Shown here: positions 1-7,983 of the stretch, in pieces | How the letters are laid out: every line of letters begins with the position of its first letter | Numbering within the stretch: position 1 is the first letter of the stretch | Assembly: GCA_000431775.1 (NCBI GenBank) | Contig: FR888233.1 | Location: 121,460 to 144,251, forward strand | Source of the DNA: Clostridium sp. CAG:413 | Lineage (GTDB): Bacteria > Bacillota > Clostridia > Oscillospirales > Acutalibacteraceae | Direction of reading: 5' to 3' | DNA length: 22,792 nucleotides | Notes under the pieces: generated by a model | Seen by the model: the letters and a program-made list of their open reading frames with translations, nothing else | Told to the model about the DNA's origin: nothing | The model's database searches: none | Made by a program: the position numbers and the translations under genes

Positions 1-31
1 CCGCTCGTGAAAGCGACAGCCAAAAAATAAT

Positions 32-1945
32 TTACCAGATCTTCTTTGACTTGACGTCCTCGAGAGCGCCGGTCGCGAAATCCTGAACGCTGCTTGCGCC
101 GAGGTCGCCTTCGCCTCTCTTACGAACGGAAACGGTGCCGTCCTCGACCTCTTTGTCGCCGACAAGGAGCATATAGGGGATCTTGTGGAGCTGAGCTTCT
201 CTGATCTTGTAGCCTATCTTTTCGCTTCTCTCGTCGACCTCAACTCTGAAGCCCATTGCGTCAAGCTCGGCGCAGACCTTCTTTGCGTAGTCGTGGTGGC
301 GGTCGGCTATCGGGAGTATCTTTATCTGAACGGGAGCGAGCCAGAGCGGGAATGCGCCCGCAAAGTGCTCGGTGATAACGCCGATGAAGCGCTCTATCGA
401 GCCGAGGACGACTCTGTGGATCATAACGGGGCGGTGCTTCTCGCCGTCGGCGCCCGTGTATTCAAGCTCAAAGCGCTCGGGCAGCTGCATATCGAGCTGG
501 ATAGTGCCGCACTGCCAGGTCCTGCCGAGTGAATCGGAGAGGTGGAAGTCGAGCTTCGGGCCGTAGAATGCGCCGTCGCCCTCGTTGATGATGAAATCCT
601 TGCCCATCTCGGTGACTGCGGCTTTAAGGGTCTCGGTGGCGAAATCCCAATCCTTCACGTCGCCCATGTGATCCTCGGGCATGGTGGAGACCTCGATCTG
701 ATAGGTCAGGCCGAATACTGAGTAGACCTCGTCAAACAGACGAACGACATTCTTTATCTCGTCCTTCATCTGATCCCAGGTCATAAAGATGTGGGCGTCG
801 TCCTGAGTGAAGCAGCGCACTCTGAAAAGTCCGTGCAGAGCGCCGCTCAGCTCGTGGCGGTGGACAAGACCCAGCTCGCCCATTCTGAGGGGCAGATCCC
901 TGTATGAATGCGGCTGTAGCTTATAGACGAGCATACCGCCGGGGCAGTTCATCGGCTTTATCGCAAAGTCGGTGTCGTCGATAACGGTGGTATACATATT
1001 CTCTTTGTAGTGATCCCAGTGGCCGCTGCGCTCCCAAAGCGCTCTGTTGAGCATCATCGGGGTGGATATCTCAACATAGCCGTATCTCTTGTGTACTTCG
1101 CGCCAATAGTCAATAAGGGTGTTGCGAAGGGTCATGCCGTTGGGCAGGAAGAACGGGAAGCCGGGGCCTTCGTCAAGCAGCGCAAAGAGGCCGAGCTCCT
1201 TGCCGAGTTTCCTGTGATCTCTCTTCTTTGCCTCCTCGATGGCGGCAAGATATGCCTCAAGGTCGTCCTTCTTGGTGAAAGCGGTGCCGTATATCCTCTG
1301 GAGCATCTTGTTTTTGGAGTCGCCTCTCCAATAAGCGCCGGTGCAGGAGGTGAGCTTGAACGCCTTGACTCTGCTCGTGTCGGGCACGTGAGGGCCGGCG
1401 CAGAGCTCGTCGAACTCACCCTGGCGATAGAACGAAATTTTTTCGCCCTTGCCGGAGTGCTCTTTGATAAGCTCGACCTTAAAGGGCTCGTTCTTCTCCT
1501 CCATGAGCTTGATGGCTTCGTCCGGGTCAAGCTCGTATTTCTCAAGGGGCAGAGCCTCCTTGACTATCTTTTTCATCTCTGCTTCTATCTTCTCGAGCAC
1601 GTCGGGGGTGAAGGGCACGTCGACGTCAAAGTCGTAGTAGAAGCCGTTGTCGATCGCGGGGCCGATGGCGAGCTTCGCCTCGGGATAGAGCCTCTTGACC
1701 GCCTGAGCGAGGATATGGGAGGCGGTGTGGCGCAGCGCCCATTTGCCGTCCGGGTCGTCAAAGGTGAGTATTTCGAGGCTGCAATCCTCGGTGAGCGGGG
1801 TGCGGAGATCCTTGACCTCGCCGTTTATCTTGCTCACGCAGGCAGCCTTATAAAGACCCATGCCGAGGCTTTTTGCGACTTCCATTGCGGTGATGCCGCT
1901 CTCGAATTCCTTGACCGAACCGTCCTTGAGAGTTACCTTTATCAT
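32..1945 (-). CDS. thrS: Threonyl-tRNA synthetase
   Basis: This cytoplasmic class II aminoacyl-tRNA synthetase charges tRNA-Thr with threonine and edits mischarged serine. The 637-residue product has the full-length bacterial layout. An N-terminal TGS domain covers about residues 1-60. The editing domain carries the HTASH zinc-type motif near residue 73 and the partner CAGPH motif near residue 182. The catalytic core shows MNCPGG, RHELSGALHGLFRVR and GSIERFIGV, and an anticodon-binding domain ends the protein. The start is supported by AAAGGA about 7 bases upstream, at 1953-1958 on the minus strand. Expression is probably controlled by the T-box attenuator immediately upstream. The gene appears monocistronic within the window, and the function is secure from conserved motifs. 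Confidence 0.98.
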   Translation of the reverse strand: MIKVTLKDGSVKEFESGITAMEVAKSLGMGLYKAACVSKINGEVKDLRTPLTEDCSLEILTFDDPDGKWALRHTASHILAQAVKRLYPEAKLAIGPAIDNGFYYDFDVDVPFTPDVLEKIEAEMKKIVKEALPLEKYELDPDEAIKLMEEKNEPFKVELIKEHSGKGEKISFYRQGEFDELCAGPHVPDTSRVKAFKLTSCTGAYWRGDSKNKMLQRIYGTAFTKKDDLEAYLAAIEEAKKRDHRKLGKELGLFALLDEGPGFPFFLPNGMTLRNTLIDYWREVHKRYGYVEISTPMMLNRALWERSGHWDHYKENMYTTVIDDTDFAIKPMNCPGGMLVYKLQPHSYRDLPLRMGELGLVHRHELSGALHGLFRVRCFTQDDAHIFMTWDQMKDEIKNVVRLFDEVYSVFGLTYQIEVSTMPEDHMGDVKDWDFATETLKAAVTEMGKDFIINEGDGAFYGPKLDFHLSDSLGRTWQCGTIQLDMQLPERFELEYTGADGEKHRPVMIHRVVLGSIERFIGVITEHFAGAFPLWLAPVQIKILPIADRHHDYAKKVCAELDAMGFRVEVDERSEKIGYKIREAQLHKIPYMLLVGDKEVEDGTVSVRKRGEGDLGASSVQDFATGALEDVKSKKIW

Positions 1946-2106
1946 GATATCATCCTTTCATAAGGTTTAAATTTAATTGAATGATTAATAAACAAAAGCA
2001 TAAAATCCGTAACTGTTGATTTAATCGAAGTTATGCTTATCGGCGAGATAGTTTGCCGCCGAAAATGTCCGAAAGCGCAGGCAATACTTTGTGTATTAAC
2101 GAGCAT

Positions 2107-2355
2107 TCAAAGCAAAAAACGCTTCATCCTGCAAAAAACAGGATGAAGCGATAAGCTCCACGGTTCCACCCGCTATTCCGGCATATGCCGGCACTCTGGC
2201 AGCCTTTAACGGGGCTGATGCGGCTCGCCTTATTTCGGCAAGCACTCGGCAGCGGTAGCGCGGTGCGGCCTTTACCGCTCTTGCAGCCAAGGAGCGGTTC
2301 TCTGTAAAAGGCGGTGTGCAAAGCGCCGTCTGCGTCATAGATTTAACACTGTTAC
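2107..2355 (-). ncRNA. T-box leader of thrS (tRNA-Thr-sensing attenuator)
   Basis: Read on the minus strand, the leader contains the conserved T-box sequence GGGTGGAACCGTGGA (2171 down to 2157). Upstream is a Stem I with an AGAGA bulge near 2303-2299 under a distal ACCGCTC/GAGCGGT helix (2298-2292 with 2280-2274). A threonine specifier candidate, ACC, sits at 2264-2262; a second ACC lies at 2256-2254, and I cannot choose between them with certainty. A strong terminator follows. In this family uncharged tRNA pairs with the specifier and the T-box bulge and stabilises an antiterminator, so thrS is made when charged tRNA-Thr is scarce. Confidence 0.96.
2114..2150 (-). terminator. T-box attenuator terminator
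   Basis: The minus strand has a perfect 12-bp stem: CGCTTCATCCTG at 2150-2139 pairs with CAGGATGAAGCG at 2131-2120. The loop is 7 bases and six T follow. It lies just downstream of the T-box sequence, the expected place for the terminator that competes with the antiterminator. Confidence 0.95.
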
Positions 2356-2361
2356 CTGTTT

Positions 2362-2390
2362 ATCTTATCACCGCCGAGAGGGGTTGTCAA
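2362..2390 (-). promoter_or_regulatory. thrS promoter
   Basis: On the minus strand TTGACA (2390-2385) is followed after 17 bases by TAAGAT (2367-2362). TGA immediately before the -10 makes it an extended -10 box. The predicted transcript starts near 2355, at the head of the T-box leader. Confidence 0.85.
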
Positions 2391-2420
2391 TAGAAAATTA
2401 AATAAAAATGAATAAAAAAC

Positions 2421-2449
2421 TTGACAATACGGCGCTAAAAGTATACTAT
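2421..2449 (+). promoter_or_regulatory. rny operon promoter
   Basis: TTGACA at 2421-2426 is followed after 17 bases by TACTAT at 2444-2449; TATACT at 2442-2447 with a 15-base spacer is an alternative. It diverges from the thrS promoter, with the two -35 boxes about 30 bp apart. The predicted start near 2456 leaves a leader of about 130 bases before RNase Y. Confidence 0.75.
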
Positions 2450-2458
2450 TAATACAAT

Positions 2459-2504
2459 GGTGTTATTTTGTGCCAAGCTCGGGAGTTCCCGCTCCTGTAA
2501 CACC
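2459..2504 (+). promoter_or_regulatory. 5' terminal hairpin in the rny leader
   Basis: GGTGTTA (2459-2465) pairs perfectly with TAACACC (2498-2504). The enclosed sequence has a further CGGGA/TCCCG inverted repeat at about 2480-2491. The structure begins within a few bases of the predicted transcription start and is not followed directly by a T-run, so it is more likely a leader structure than a terminator. Its role is unknown. Confidence 0.45.
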
Positions 2505-2586
2505 ATGTATTGATTTTTTAATTAATATTTTTATCTGTCGCCCGATGCAGGGCGCAAAACAAAAAAGAGAAAAGGAGGAATGCACT

Positions 2587-4140
2587 ATCGAAACCTGGTT
2601 GGTTATTCTTATTGCTGCCGCCGCTTTCGCAGTCGGTGCTGTGGTGTTTTTTATACTCGGCGGTTTACATAGGAAGAGGATTGCAGAGGCAGCCATCGGC
2701 TCCGCTGAGAAGGAAGCAAACAAAATAGTCAGCGACGCCATTGCAGCAGCCGAAGCAAAGAAAAAGGAAACCATCCTTGAAGCCAAGGATGAGATCCATA
2801 AGCAGAGGACCGAGACCGAGCGCGAGCTCCGCGAGAGGCGCAACGAGGTCCAGCGTATGGAAAGGCGCATTAATCAAAAAGAAGAAACTCTCGATAAGAA
2901 GAGCGACAATCTTGAGAAAAAAGAGGAGACCCTCAATAAAAAGCTCAAGAGCGCGGATGAGAAGCTCGAGGAGATCGAGAGCTTAAAGAAGAGCGAGTTT
3001 GATATGCTCGAAAGGATCTCGGGCTTTACTCAGGAGCAGGCAAAGGCATATATCATCAATTTGCTTGAGGAGAATCTTGACCACGAGAAAGCCGTCAAGA
3101 TCCAGGAATATGAGCAGAAGACAAAGGACGAGGCAGAGCAGATCGCCCGTGAGATAATCACCACGGCCATCCAGCGCTGCGCCGCCGACCACGCCGCCGA
3201 GGCTACCGTCTCCGTCGTGGCGCTGCCCAATGACGAAATGAAGGGCAGGATCATCGGCCGTGAGGGCAGAAACGTCCGCACGCTCGAGATGATAACGGGC
3301 GTCGACCTTATTATCGACGACACGCCCGAGGCTATCACGATATCCAGCTTCGATCCCGTCCGCAGAGAGATCGCAAGAGTCACTCTTGAGAAGCTCATTG
3401 CCGACGGCAGGATCCACCCCGCAAGGATCGAGGAAATGTACGATAAGGCTAAGAGAGAGGTCGAGGCGACCATTAAGCAGACGGGCGAGAGGGCGCTTAT
3501 TGACGCAGGCGTCAACAACGTCCACCCCGAGATCGTCAAGCTCCTCGGCAAGCTCAAATACCGCACGAGCTACGGTCAGAACGTGCTCAATCATTCTCTC
3601 GAGGTCTCTTACCTCGCAGGCCTCATGGCTTCGGAACTTGGCACCGATGTCAGGACTGCAAAGAGAGCCGGCCTGCTTCACGATATCGGCAAGGCGCTTG
3701 ACCACGAGATGGAGGGCTCCCATGTCGATCTCGGCGTTGAATTCGCTAAGAGATATAAGGAGAATGAAAATATCCTGCACGCCATCAAGGCGCATCACGG
3801 CGACGTGGAGGCTAAGACCATCACCGCAGTGCTCGTCCAGGCGGCGGACGCCATTTCGGCGGCAAGACCCGGTGCAAGACGTGAGGATGTTCAGAACTAT
3901 ATCAAGCGTCTCGAGAAGCTCGAGGAGATCGCCACTTCGTTTGACGGCGTTGAGCGCTCCTATGCCATTCAGGCGGGCAGAGAAGTCCGCATAATGGTCA
4001 AGCCCGAGGTGGTCAGCGACGATAAGATGGTGCTTCTGGCAAGGGATATCGCCAAAAAGATCGAAAGCAGCATGGAATACCCCGGTCAGATCAAAGTCAA
4101 CCTTATCAGAGAGAGCAGAACCACGGACTACGCAAAATAA
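2587..4140 (+). CDS. rny: Ribonuclease Y, apparent ATC start
   Basis: Membrane-anchored endoribonuclease that initiates mRNA decay in Firmicutes. A single membrane helix ([16 protein letters not shown] onward) is followed by a long charged coiled coil. The KH RNA-binding domain contains [15 protein letters not shown], and the HD phosphohydrolase domain contains [11 protein letters not shown] and [13 protein letters not shown]. The start is unusual. A strong AAGGAGG (2572-2578) points to codon 2587, which is ATC, 8 bases from the end of the AGGAGG core, giving a 517-residue protein of normal family length. In-frame alternatives are GTG 2470 and ATG 2545 (531 residues), neither with a visible ribosome binding site and both placing the Shine-Dalgarno inside the gene. 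TTG 2599 is too far downstream. Function is certain; the start is not. Confidence 0.93.
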   Translation: METWLVILIAAAAFAVGAVVFFILGGLHRKRIAEAAIGSAEKEANKIVSDAIAAAEAKKKETILEAKDEIHKQRTETERELRERRNEVQRMERRINQKEETLDKKSDNLEKKEETLNKKLKSADEKLEEIESLKKSEFDMLERISGFTQEQAKAYIINLLEENLDHEKAVKIQEYEQKTKDEAEQIAREIITTAIQRCAADHAAEATVSVVALPNDEMKGRIIGREGRNVRTLEMITGVDLIIDDTPEAITISSFDPVRREIARVTLEKLIADGRIHPARIEEMYDKAKREVEATIKQTGERALIDAGVNNVHPEIVKLLGKLKYRTSYGQNVLNHSLEVSYLAGLMASELGTDVRTAKRAGLLHDIGKALDHEMEGSHVDLGVEFAKRYKENENILHAIKAHHGDVEAKTITAVLVQAADAISAARPGARREDVQNYIKRLEKLEEIATSFDGVERSYAIQAGREVRIMVKPEVVSDDKMVLLARDIAKKIESSMEYPGQIKVNLIRESRTTDYAK

Positions 4141-4151
4141 AGATCATACAA

Positions 4152-4179
4152 GGGGGCTGCGGCGCTGCAGCTCCCTTTT
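4152..4179 (+). terminator. Weak hairpin between rny and ymdB
   Basis: GGGGGCTGC (4152-4160) pairs with GCAGCTCCC (4167-4175), 9 bp with one G-U, followed by TTTT. The short T-run and the ribosome binding site of ymdB just downstream suggest a partial terminator or mRNA-processing hairpin inside the operon. Confidence 0.5.
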
Positions 4180-4200
4180 GCATTTTACGGAGGGGAAAGA

Positions 4201-4974
4201 ATGAATATCCTTGCTATCGGCGACGTCGTATCGGCGGTGGGCTGTGAATTCCTGCGGAGCAAGCTGCCCGCTTATAAGAAGCTCAAGGCCGTCGACCTTT
4301 GCATTGTGAACGGCGAGAATTCCGCGGTCGGCAACGGTATTACGCCCACCTCGGCACAGTATCTCTTTGACAGCGGCGTCGACGTGATAACCACGGGCAA
4401 CCATGTGTTCCGCCGCAGGGAGATCTATGATATGCTCGATGAGAGCGACCGTATCATCCGCCCCGCGAACTTCCACAAGAGCAGTCCCGGCAAGGGCTTC
4501 ACTACCGTTGACATGGGCTTTGCTAAGGTCGGCATAGTCAATCTCTCCGGCATGGTGTATATGGATAGATGCGACAACCCCTTTGCCGTCGTCGAAGAGG
4601 TGCTGCCCCAAATAGCGGACTGCCGCATAAAGATAGTTGATTTCCACTCCGAAGCCTCTGCGGAGAAGAGGGCGATGGGCTTCTGGCTTGACGGCAGAGT
4701 TTCCGCCGTTTTCGGCACTCATACCCATGTGATGACCGCCGACGCTCAGATACTGCCCAAGGGCACGGCTTATATCTCCGACCTCGGCATGACGGGACCG
4801 AAGCAGTCGGTGCTCGGCGTGAAGCCCGAGATATCCATTGAGTGGCTCCGCACGGGTATGCCAGCCCGCTTTGACACCGCCGAGGACGAGTGTATTATGA
4901 ACGGGTGTATATTTGAATTTGACAATAAAACGGGCAAGGCTCTCTCCGTCGAGCCCGTCATAATAGAAGGATAA
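4201..4974 (+). CDS. ymdB: YmdB-family metallophosphoesterase
   Basis: This 257-residue dimetal phosphodiesterase belongs to the TIGR00282/YmdB family, whose Bacillus subtilis member hydrolyses cyclic nucleotides and affects biofilm gene expression. Metal-ligand motifs appear in family order: GD near residue 7, NGEN near 38, GNH near 67, DFHSE near 147 and GTHTHV near 173. GGAGGGG at 4189-4195 supports the ATG. It lies directly downstream of rny, as in many Firmicutes, and its stop is four bases before the next gene. The pairing supports a role in RNA or cyclic-nucleotide signalling. The physiological substrate cannot be read from sequence. Confidence 0.93.
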   Translation: MNILAIGDVVSAVGCEFLRSKLPAYKKLKAVDLCIVNGENSAVGNGITPTSAQYLFDSGVDVITTGNHVFRRREIYDMLDESDRIIRPANFHKSSPGKGFTTVDMGFAKVGIVNLSGMVYMDRCDNPFAVVEEVLPQIADCRIKIVDFHSEASAEKRAMGFWLDGRVSAVFGTHTHVMTADAQILPKGTAYISDLGMTGPKQSVLGVKPEISIEWLRTGMPARFDTAEDECIMNGCIFEFDNKTGKALSVEPVIIEG

Positions 4975-4978
4975 ACCT

Positions 4979-5689
4979 ATGCAAAAACTTTTGAGCTATA
5001 TGCGCTCGGCTTGCCAGCAATATAATATGATAAGCGAGGGCGACAGGATAGCCGTCGGCGTTTCCGGCGGCAAGGATTCCGTCAGCCTGCTTGCGGGCAT
5101 GGCGATGCTCCGCAAATTCTACCCCGAGCATTTTGAGCTTGTGGCTATCACCCTTGACCCGCGGTTCGGCGGGGTCGACGGCGACTACAGCGCCATTGAG
5201 GAGCTTTGCAGGAAGCTCGACGTTGAGTATATCATCAAGCGGACTCATCTCGCGGAGGTGGTCTTTGATATAAGACAGGAGAGCAACCCCTGCTCCCTTT
5301 GCGCCCGTATGCGCCGAGGGGCGCTGCATGACGCCGCAAAGGCCGCGGGCTGCAACAAGATAGCCCTCGGGCATCATCTTGACGACGTGGCGGAGACCTT
5401 CATAATGAATCTTTTCAACGGCGGCACGCTTGACTGCTTCATGCCTGTCACCTATCTCTCCCGCAAGGATCTGTATATGATAAGACCGATGATATTCGCC
5501 CGCGAGAGCGACTGCGCCAGGGTTTGCAGGCGAGAGGGGCTGCCGATAGTCAAGAGCAAGTGCCCCGCCGACGGCAACACCGAGCGTGAGGAGGTCAAGT
5601 TCTTTTTGACCTCGCTCGAGAAGAAGTACGGCAACGTGCGTGAAAAGATACTCGGCGCAATGCAGCGCAAGGGCATCAACGGATATTGA
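4979..5689 (+). CDS. TtcA/TilS-family PP-loop ATPase, probable tRNA thiolation enzyme
   Basis: This 236-residue protein has the PP-loop ATP-pyrophosphatase signature SGGKDS near residue 29. It also has CSLC near residue 105, a later CPADG cysteine near 195, and LGHHLDDVAET near 127. This pattern matches the TtcA-like group, which binds an iron-sulfur cluster and thiolates tRNA cytidine 32 in characterised members. The dedicated TilS C-terminal domains are absent, so lysidine synthesis is unlikely. The gene begins four bases after ymdB and ends just before the phosphomutase, consistent with cotranscription in an RNA-metabolism operon. The exact modified nucleotide is inference. Confidence 0.85.
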   Translation: MQKLLSYMRSACQQYNMISEGDRIAVGVSGGKDSVSLLAGMAMLRKFYPEHFELVAITLDPRFGGVDGDYSAIEELCRKLDVEYIIKRTHLAEVVFDIRQESNPCSLCARMRRGALHDAAKAAGCNKIALGHHLDDVAETFIMNLFNGGTLDCFMPVTYLSRKDLYMIRPMIFARESDCARVCRREGLPIVKSKCPADGNTEREEVKFFLTSLEKKYGNVREKILGAMQRKGINGY

Positions 5690-5706
5690 TCGAAAGGAAT
5701 GATAAT

Positions 5707-6924
5707 ATGAAATACGCAGTAGTGCTTTATGACGGAATGGCGGATTACCCCGTCCCCGCGCTTGACGGCAAAACTCCCATGGAGGTCGCCCGCAAGCCGA
5801 TATTCGATTCCCTCGCCCAAAGGGGCAGAGTGGGTCTCGTTAAGACCGTTGCCGACGGGCTGAAGCCGGGCAGCGACGTTGCCAATCTCAGCGTTTTGGG
5901 CTACGATCCCGCCGTGTGCTACACGGGGCGTTCGCCGCTTGAGGCTGTCAGCATAGGAGTCAAGATGGCGGCGGACGATGTGGCGCTGCGCTGTAATCTC
6001 GTCACCCTCAGCGACGAGCCGAACTATGAAGACAAGACGATGCTCGATTACTCGGCGGGCGATATCTCGACTGCGGAGGCGGCCGAGATCATTAAAACTG
6101 TGCAGGAGCATTTCGGCAACGAAGAATTCGCATTCTACAGCGGCGTCAGCTACCGCCACTGCCTGATAGTGCATCACGGCACCGTCTCGCTCGGCAAAAT
6201 GACCCCGCCGCACGATATCTCGGGCAGAGTCGTCGGCAGCCACCTCTCCGATTCGCCGAACGCCGCAAAGCTGATAGCGATGATGAAGGAGAGCTATGAC
6301 CTGCTCAAGGATCACCCCGTCAATCTCAAGAGGATAGCCGAGGGCAAGTCCCCCGCAAATTCTATTTGGCTCTGGGGCGAGGGCAGCAAGCCCGCGCTTG
6401 AGTCGTTTGAGAAGCTCCACGGCGTTAAAGGCAGCATCGTCTCGGCGGTCGGCCTGCTCAAGGGCATAGGCATCTGCGCCGGCATGAATACCCCCGAGGT
6501 CGAGGGCGCAACGGGTTATATCGACACGAATTTTGAGGGCAAGGCTCAGGCGGCGGTCGAGGAATGGAAAAACGGCCGCGATCTGGTTTATATCCACCTT
6601 GAAGCCCCCGATGAGTGCGGCCACCGCAACGAGCCGCAGAATAAGGTCAGGGCTATCGAGCTTATCGACGAGAGAGTGCTGCCCATAGTGCTCGACTATC
6701 TTGAGAACTGCGGCGAGGATTACAAAGTGATGATCCTCCCCGATCACCCGACTCCCATCGTGACCCGCACCCATGCGAGCGATCCCGTGCCGTTTATGAT
6801 CTATCATAAGCAGGCGGAGAGAGCAAGCGGCGTTGACTCGATAAACGAGAATTCCGCAAAGGCTACGGGCGATTTCGTCGCCGTAGGTCACACTCTTATG
6901 GATCAATTCCTTAAAGGCGAATAA
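5707..6924 (+). CDS. ApgM-family cofactor-independent phosphoglycerate mutase / proposed homoserine kinase
   Basis: This 405-residue member of the alkaline-phosphatase superfamily is of archaeal ApgM type. It starts MKYAVVLYDGMADYP (metal-binding Asp), contains GSDVANLSVLGYDP with the candidate nucleophile serine, and later has HLEAPDECGH and ILPDHPTP metal-ligand motifs. ATG 5707 is preferred because GAAAGGA ends 8 bases upstream; an in-frame TTG at 5686 overlaps the previous stop and lacks support. Clostridial and Bacteroides proteins of this length are split between phosphoglycerate mutase and a subgroup proposed to be homoserine kinase (TIGR02535). No thrC or hom is next to it, so I leave the choice open. 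Confidence 0.85.
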   Translation: MKYAVVLYDGMADYPVPALDGKTPMEVARKPIFDSLAQRGRVGLVKTVADGLKPGSDVANLSVLGYDPAVCYTGRSPLEAVSIGVKMAADDVALRCNLVTLSDEPNYEDKTMLDYSAGDISTAEAAEIIKTVQEHFGNEEFAFYSGVSYRHCLIVHHGTVSLGKMTPPHDISGRVVGSHLSDSPNAAKLIAMMKESYDLLKDHPVNLKRIAEGKSPANSIWLWGEGSKPALESFEKLHGVKGSIVSAVGLLKGIGICAGMNTPEVEGATGYIDTNFEGKAQAAVEEWKNGRDLVYIHLEAPDECGHRNEPQNKVRAIELIDERVLPIVLDYLENCGEDYKVMILPDHPTPIVTRTHASDPVPFMIYHKQAERASGVDSINENSAKATGDFVAVGHTLMDQFLKGE

Positions 6925-6930
6925 AACTTA

Positions 6931-6957
6931 GGCGAGGCTTCACGGCTTCGCCTTTTT
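6931..6957 (+). terminator. Terminator of the rny operon
   Basis: GGCGAGGC (6931-6938) pairs with GCTTCGCC (6945-6952), 8 bp with one G-U and a 6-base loop, followed by TTTTT. It lies seven bases after the phosphomutase stop. Confidence 0.88.
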
Positions 6958-6959
6958 GC

Positions 6960-6988
6960 TTGCCAATTCGGGCGGGATATGATATAGT
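6960..6988 (+). promoter_or_regulatory. Promoter of the YdcF-like gene
   Basis: TTGCCA (6960-6965), a 17-base spacer and TATAGT (6983-6988), with TGA directly before the -10 (extended -10). The predicted start is near 6995, 17 bases before the ATG, so the leader is very short. Confidence 0.8.
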
Positions 6989-7011
6989 TTTGTCAGACAG
7001 GGGGCGTTTAT

Positions 7012-7872
7012 ATGGCAAAAAATAACGGCACCGCAATGACGGGCGGGCTTGAGCGGCTTCAGGATATCCTGACCGTCGGCGTGCTTGCGGGCGTGGGAAT
7101 ATTTATGGCGGCGGTCAGCTTCAAATCGGGGCGCACCGCAGGGGAGACGGCGGGCATAGCCGCGGCGTGGGCGCTGTATATCATGTCGCTTAGCTCGCTC
7201 TTGTGCGGCGAGCTTAATCTCGGCATGATCCCGCAGGCGTTTACGGCGCTGCTCGTGTTTCTTATTACCGCGTATCACGGGCTGCCCTATTCGGGCGCTC
7301 GCACGGCGGTCATCTGCATCGTTTCGCTGCTCACCGTGCTGAGGATAGTTTATATTGCCGTCTCCGTTGTAATGCTGCGGGCAGCAAAGGCTTCGTCGGC
7401 GGGCGAGGCACGGGTGCTGCTCGTGCTCGGCGCCAGGATGAGGAACGGCAAGCCCGGCAAAGTGATGAGGAGCCGCCTTGACAAGGCAATTGAAATTCTG
7501 AATAAGAATGAAAATGCCGTCTGCGTGCTGACGGGAGGCAGGCTGAACCCAAATGAGCCCGCCGAGGCCGAGGTGATGCGCGATTACCTGCTCGCTCACG
7601 GCATAGACGGCTCAAGGCTGCTGACCGAGGAAAATTCCACCACGACCTATGAGAATATGAGCATGAGCAGGGCGATACTCGAGCGGGAGGGGCTGGGCTG
7701 CTCCGTCGGCATAGTGACCAACGGCTTCCATCAGTTCAGGGCGCAAAAGATTGCAAAAGCCTCGGGGCTTGAGCCGACTCCCGTAAATTCTCCGACACCG
7801 TGGCAGCTCGCCGTGCAGTATTGGCTGCGCGAGGTGCTCTGCGTTTTACAAATGCTCGTTGCAATGAAATAA
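7012..7872 (+). CDS. YdcF/ElyC (DUF218) family membrane-anchored protein
   Basis: This 286-residue protein has two parts. The first 120 or so residues contain three or four hydrophobic segments, beginning near DILTVGVLAGVGIFMAAV. The second part, from VLLVLGARMRNGKPG to the end, is the YdcF/SanA/ElyC (DUF218) domain, with LTGGRLNPNEPAEAEVM, the ENSTTTYENM signature and VTNGFHQFRA. Members are membrane proteins linked to envelope integrity or vancomycin sensitivity, but their biochemical activity is poorly defined. A GGGGG run about 7 bases upstream supports ATG 7012. It has its own promoter, so it appears to be a single gene between two operons. Confidence 0.88.
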   Translation: MAKNNGTAMTGGLERLQDILTVGVLAGVGIFMAAVSFKSGRTAGETAGIAAAWALYIMSLSSLLCGELNLGMIPQAFTALLVFLITAYHGLPYSGARTAVICIVSLLTVLRIVYIAVSVVMLRAAKASSAGEARVLLVLGARMRNGKPGKVMRSRLDKAIEILNKNENAVCVLTGGRLNPNEPAEAEVMRDYLLAHGIDGSRLLTEENSTTTYENMSMSRAILEREGLGCSVGIVTNGFHQFRAQKIAKASGLEPTPVNSPTPWQLAVQYWLREVLCVLQMLVAMK

Positions 7873-7873
7873 A

Positions 7874-7888
7874 TGTGCAATATGCACA
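7874..7888. promoter_or_regulatory. Palindrome TGTGCA-ATA-TGCACA, predicted activator site upstream of sugar operon
   Basis: A perfect 6-3-6 inverted repeat starts one base after the YdcF-like stop codon. Its centre (7881) is 61 bp upstream of the first base of the sugar operon -10 box. A second perfect copy with a different 3-base centre lies at 11855-11869, also exactly 61 bp from its -10. Matched placement at about -73 from the predicted starts suggests binding by one transcription factor. Confidence 0.65.
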
Positions 7889-7899
7889 AAAAACAACCC

Positions 7900-7942
7900 A
7901 TCACAGCCCTGGTTTTGATTGACTTTTCGGCAGGGCTGTGAT
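7900..7942. repeat. 12-bp inverted repeat straddling the sugar operon promoter
   Basis: ATCACAGCCCTG (7900-7911) and CAGGGCTGTGAT (7931-7942) are perfect complements with a 19-base gap; arm centres are 31 bp apart, about three helical turns. The right arm fills the spacer between -35 and -10. It could be a repressor operator. It could also act as a transcript hairpin ending the YdcF-like mRNA, but the following sequence (ATATTTATATTATC) is a poor T-run. Confidence 0.7.
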
Positions 7943-7947
7943 ATATT
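7919..7947 (+). promoter_or_regulatory. Sugar operon promoter
   Basis: TTGACT (7919-7924), 17 bases, then TATATT (7942-7947) preceded by TGA, an extended -10. The predicted start is near 7954, with a short leader to the ribosome binding site AAGGGG at 7969-7974. Confidence 0.82.
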
Positions 7948-7983
7948 TATATTATCTGTTTAGCTAAAAAGGGGATGACTCCT

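Noticed and set aside
1010..1963. 317-codon open frame on the plus strand, opposite thrS
   Set aside because: Entirely antisense to an unambiguous thrS; no ribosome binding site and a composition typical of mirror frames in GC-rich genes.
2096..2338. 80-codon minus-strand frame upstream of thrS
   Set aside because: It is the T-box leader being read as protein; RNA motifs account for the sequence.
5452..6906. 484-codon open frame on the minus strand
   Set aside because: Antisense to the PP-loop and ApgM-family genes, with no recognisable motif or start signal; explained by codon bias.
7874..7888. Palindrome as part of a terminator for the YdcF-like gene
   Set aside because: Stem of six with a three-base loop and no T-run; its matched copy and spacing at 11855 favour a protein-binding site.
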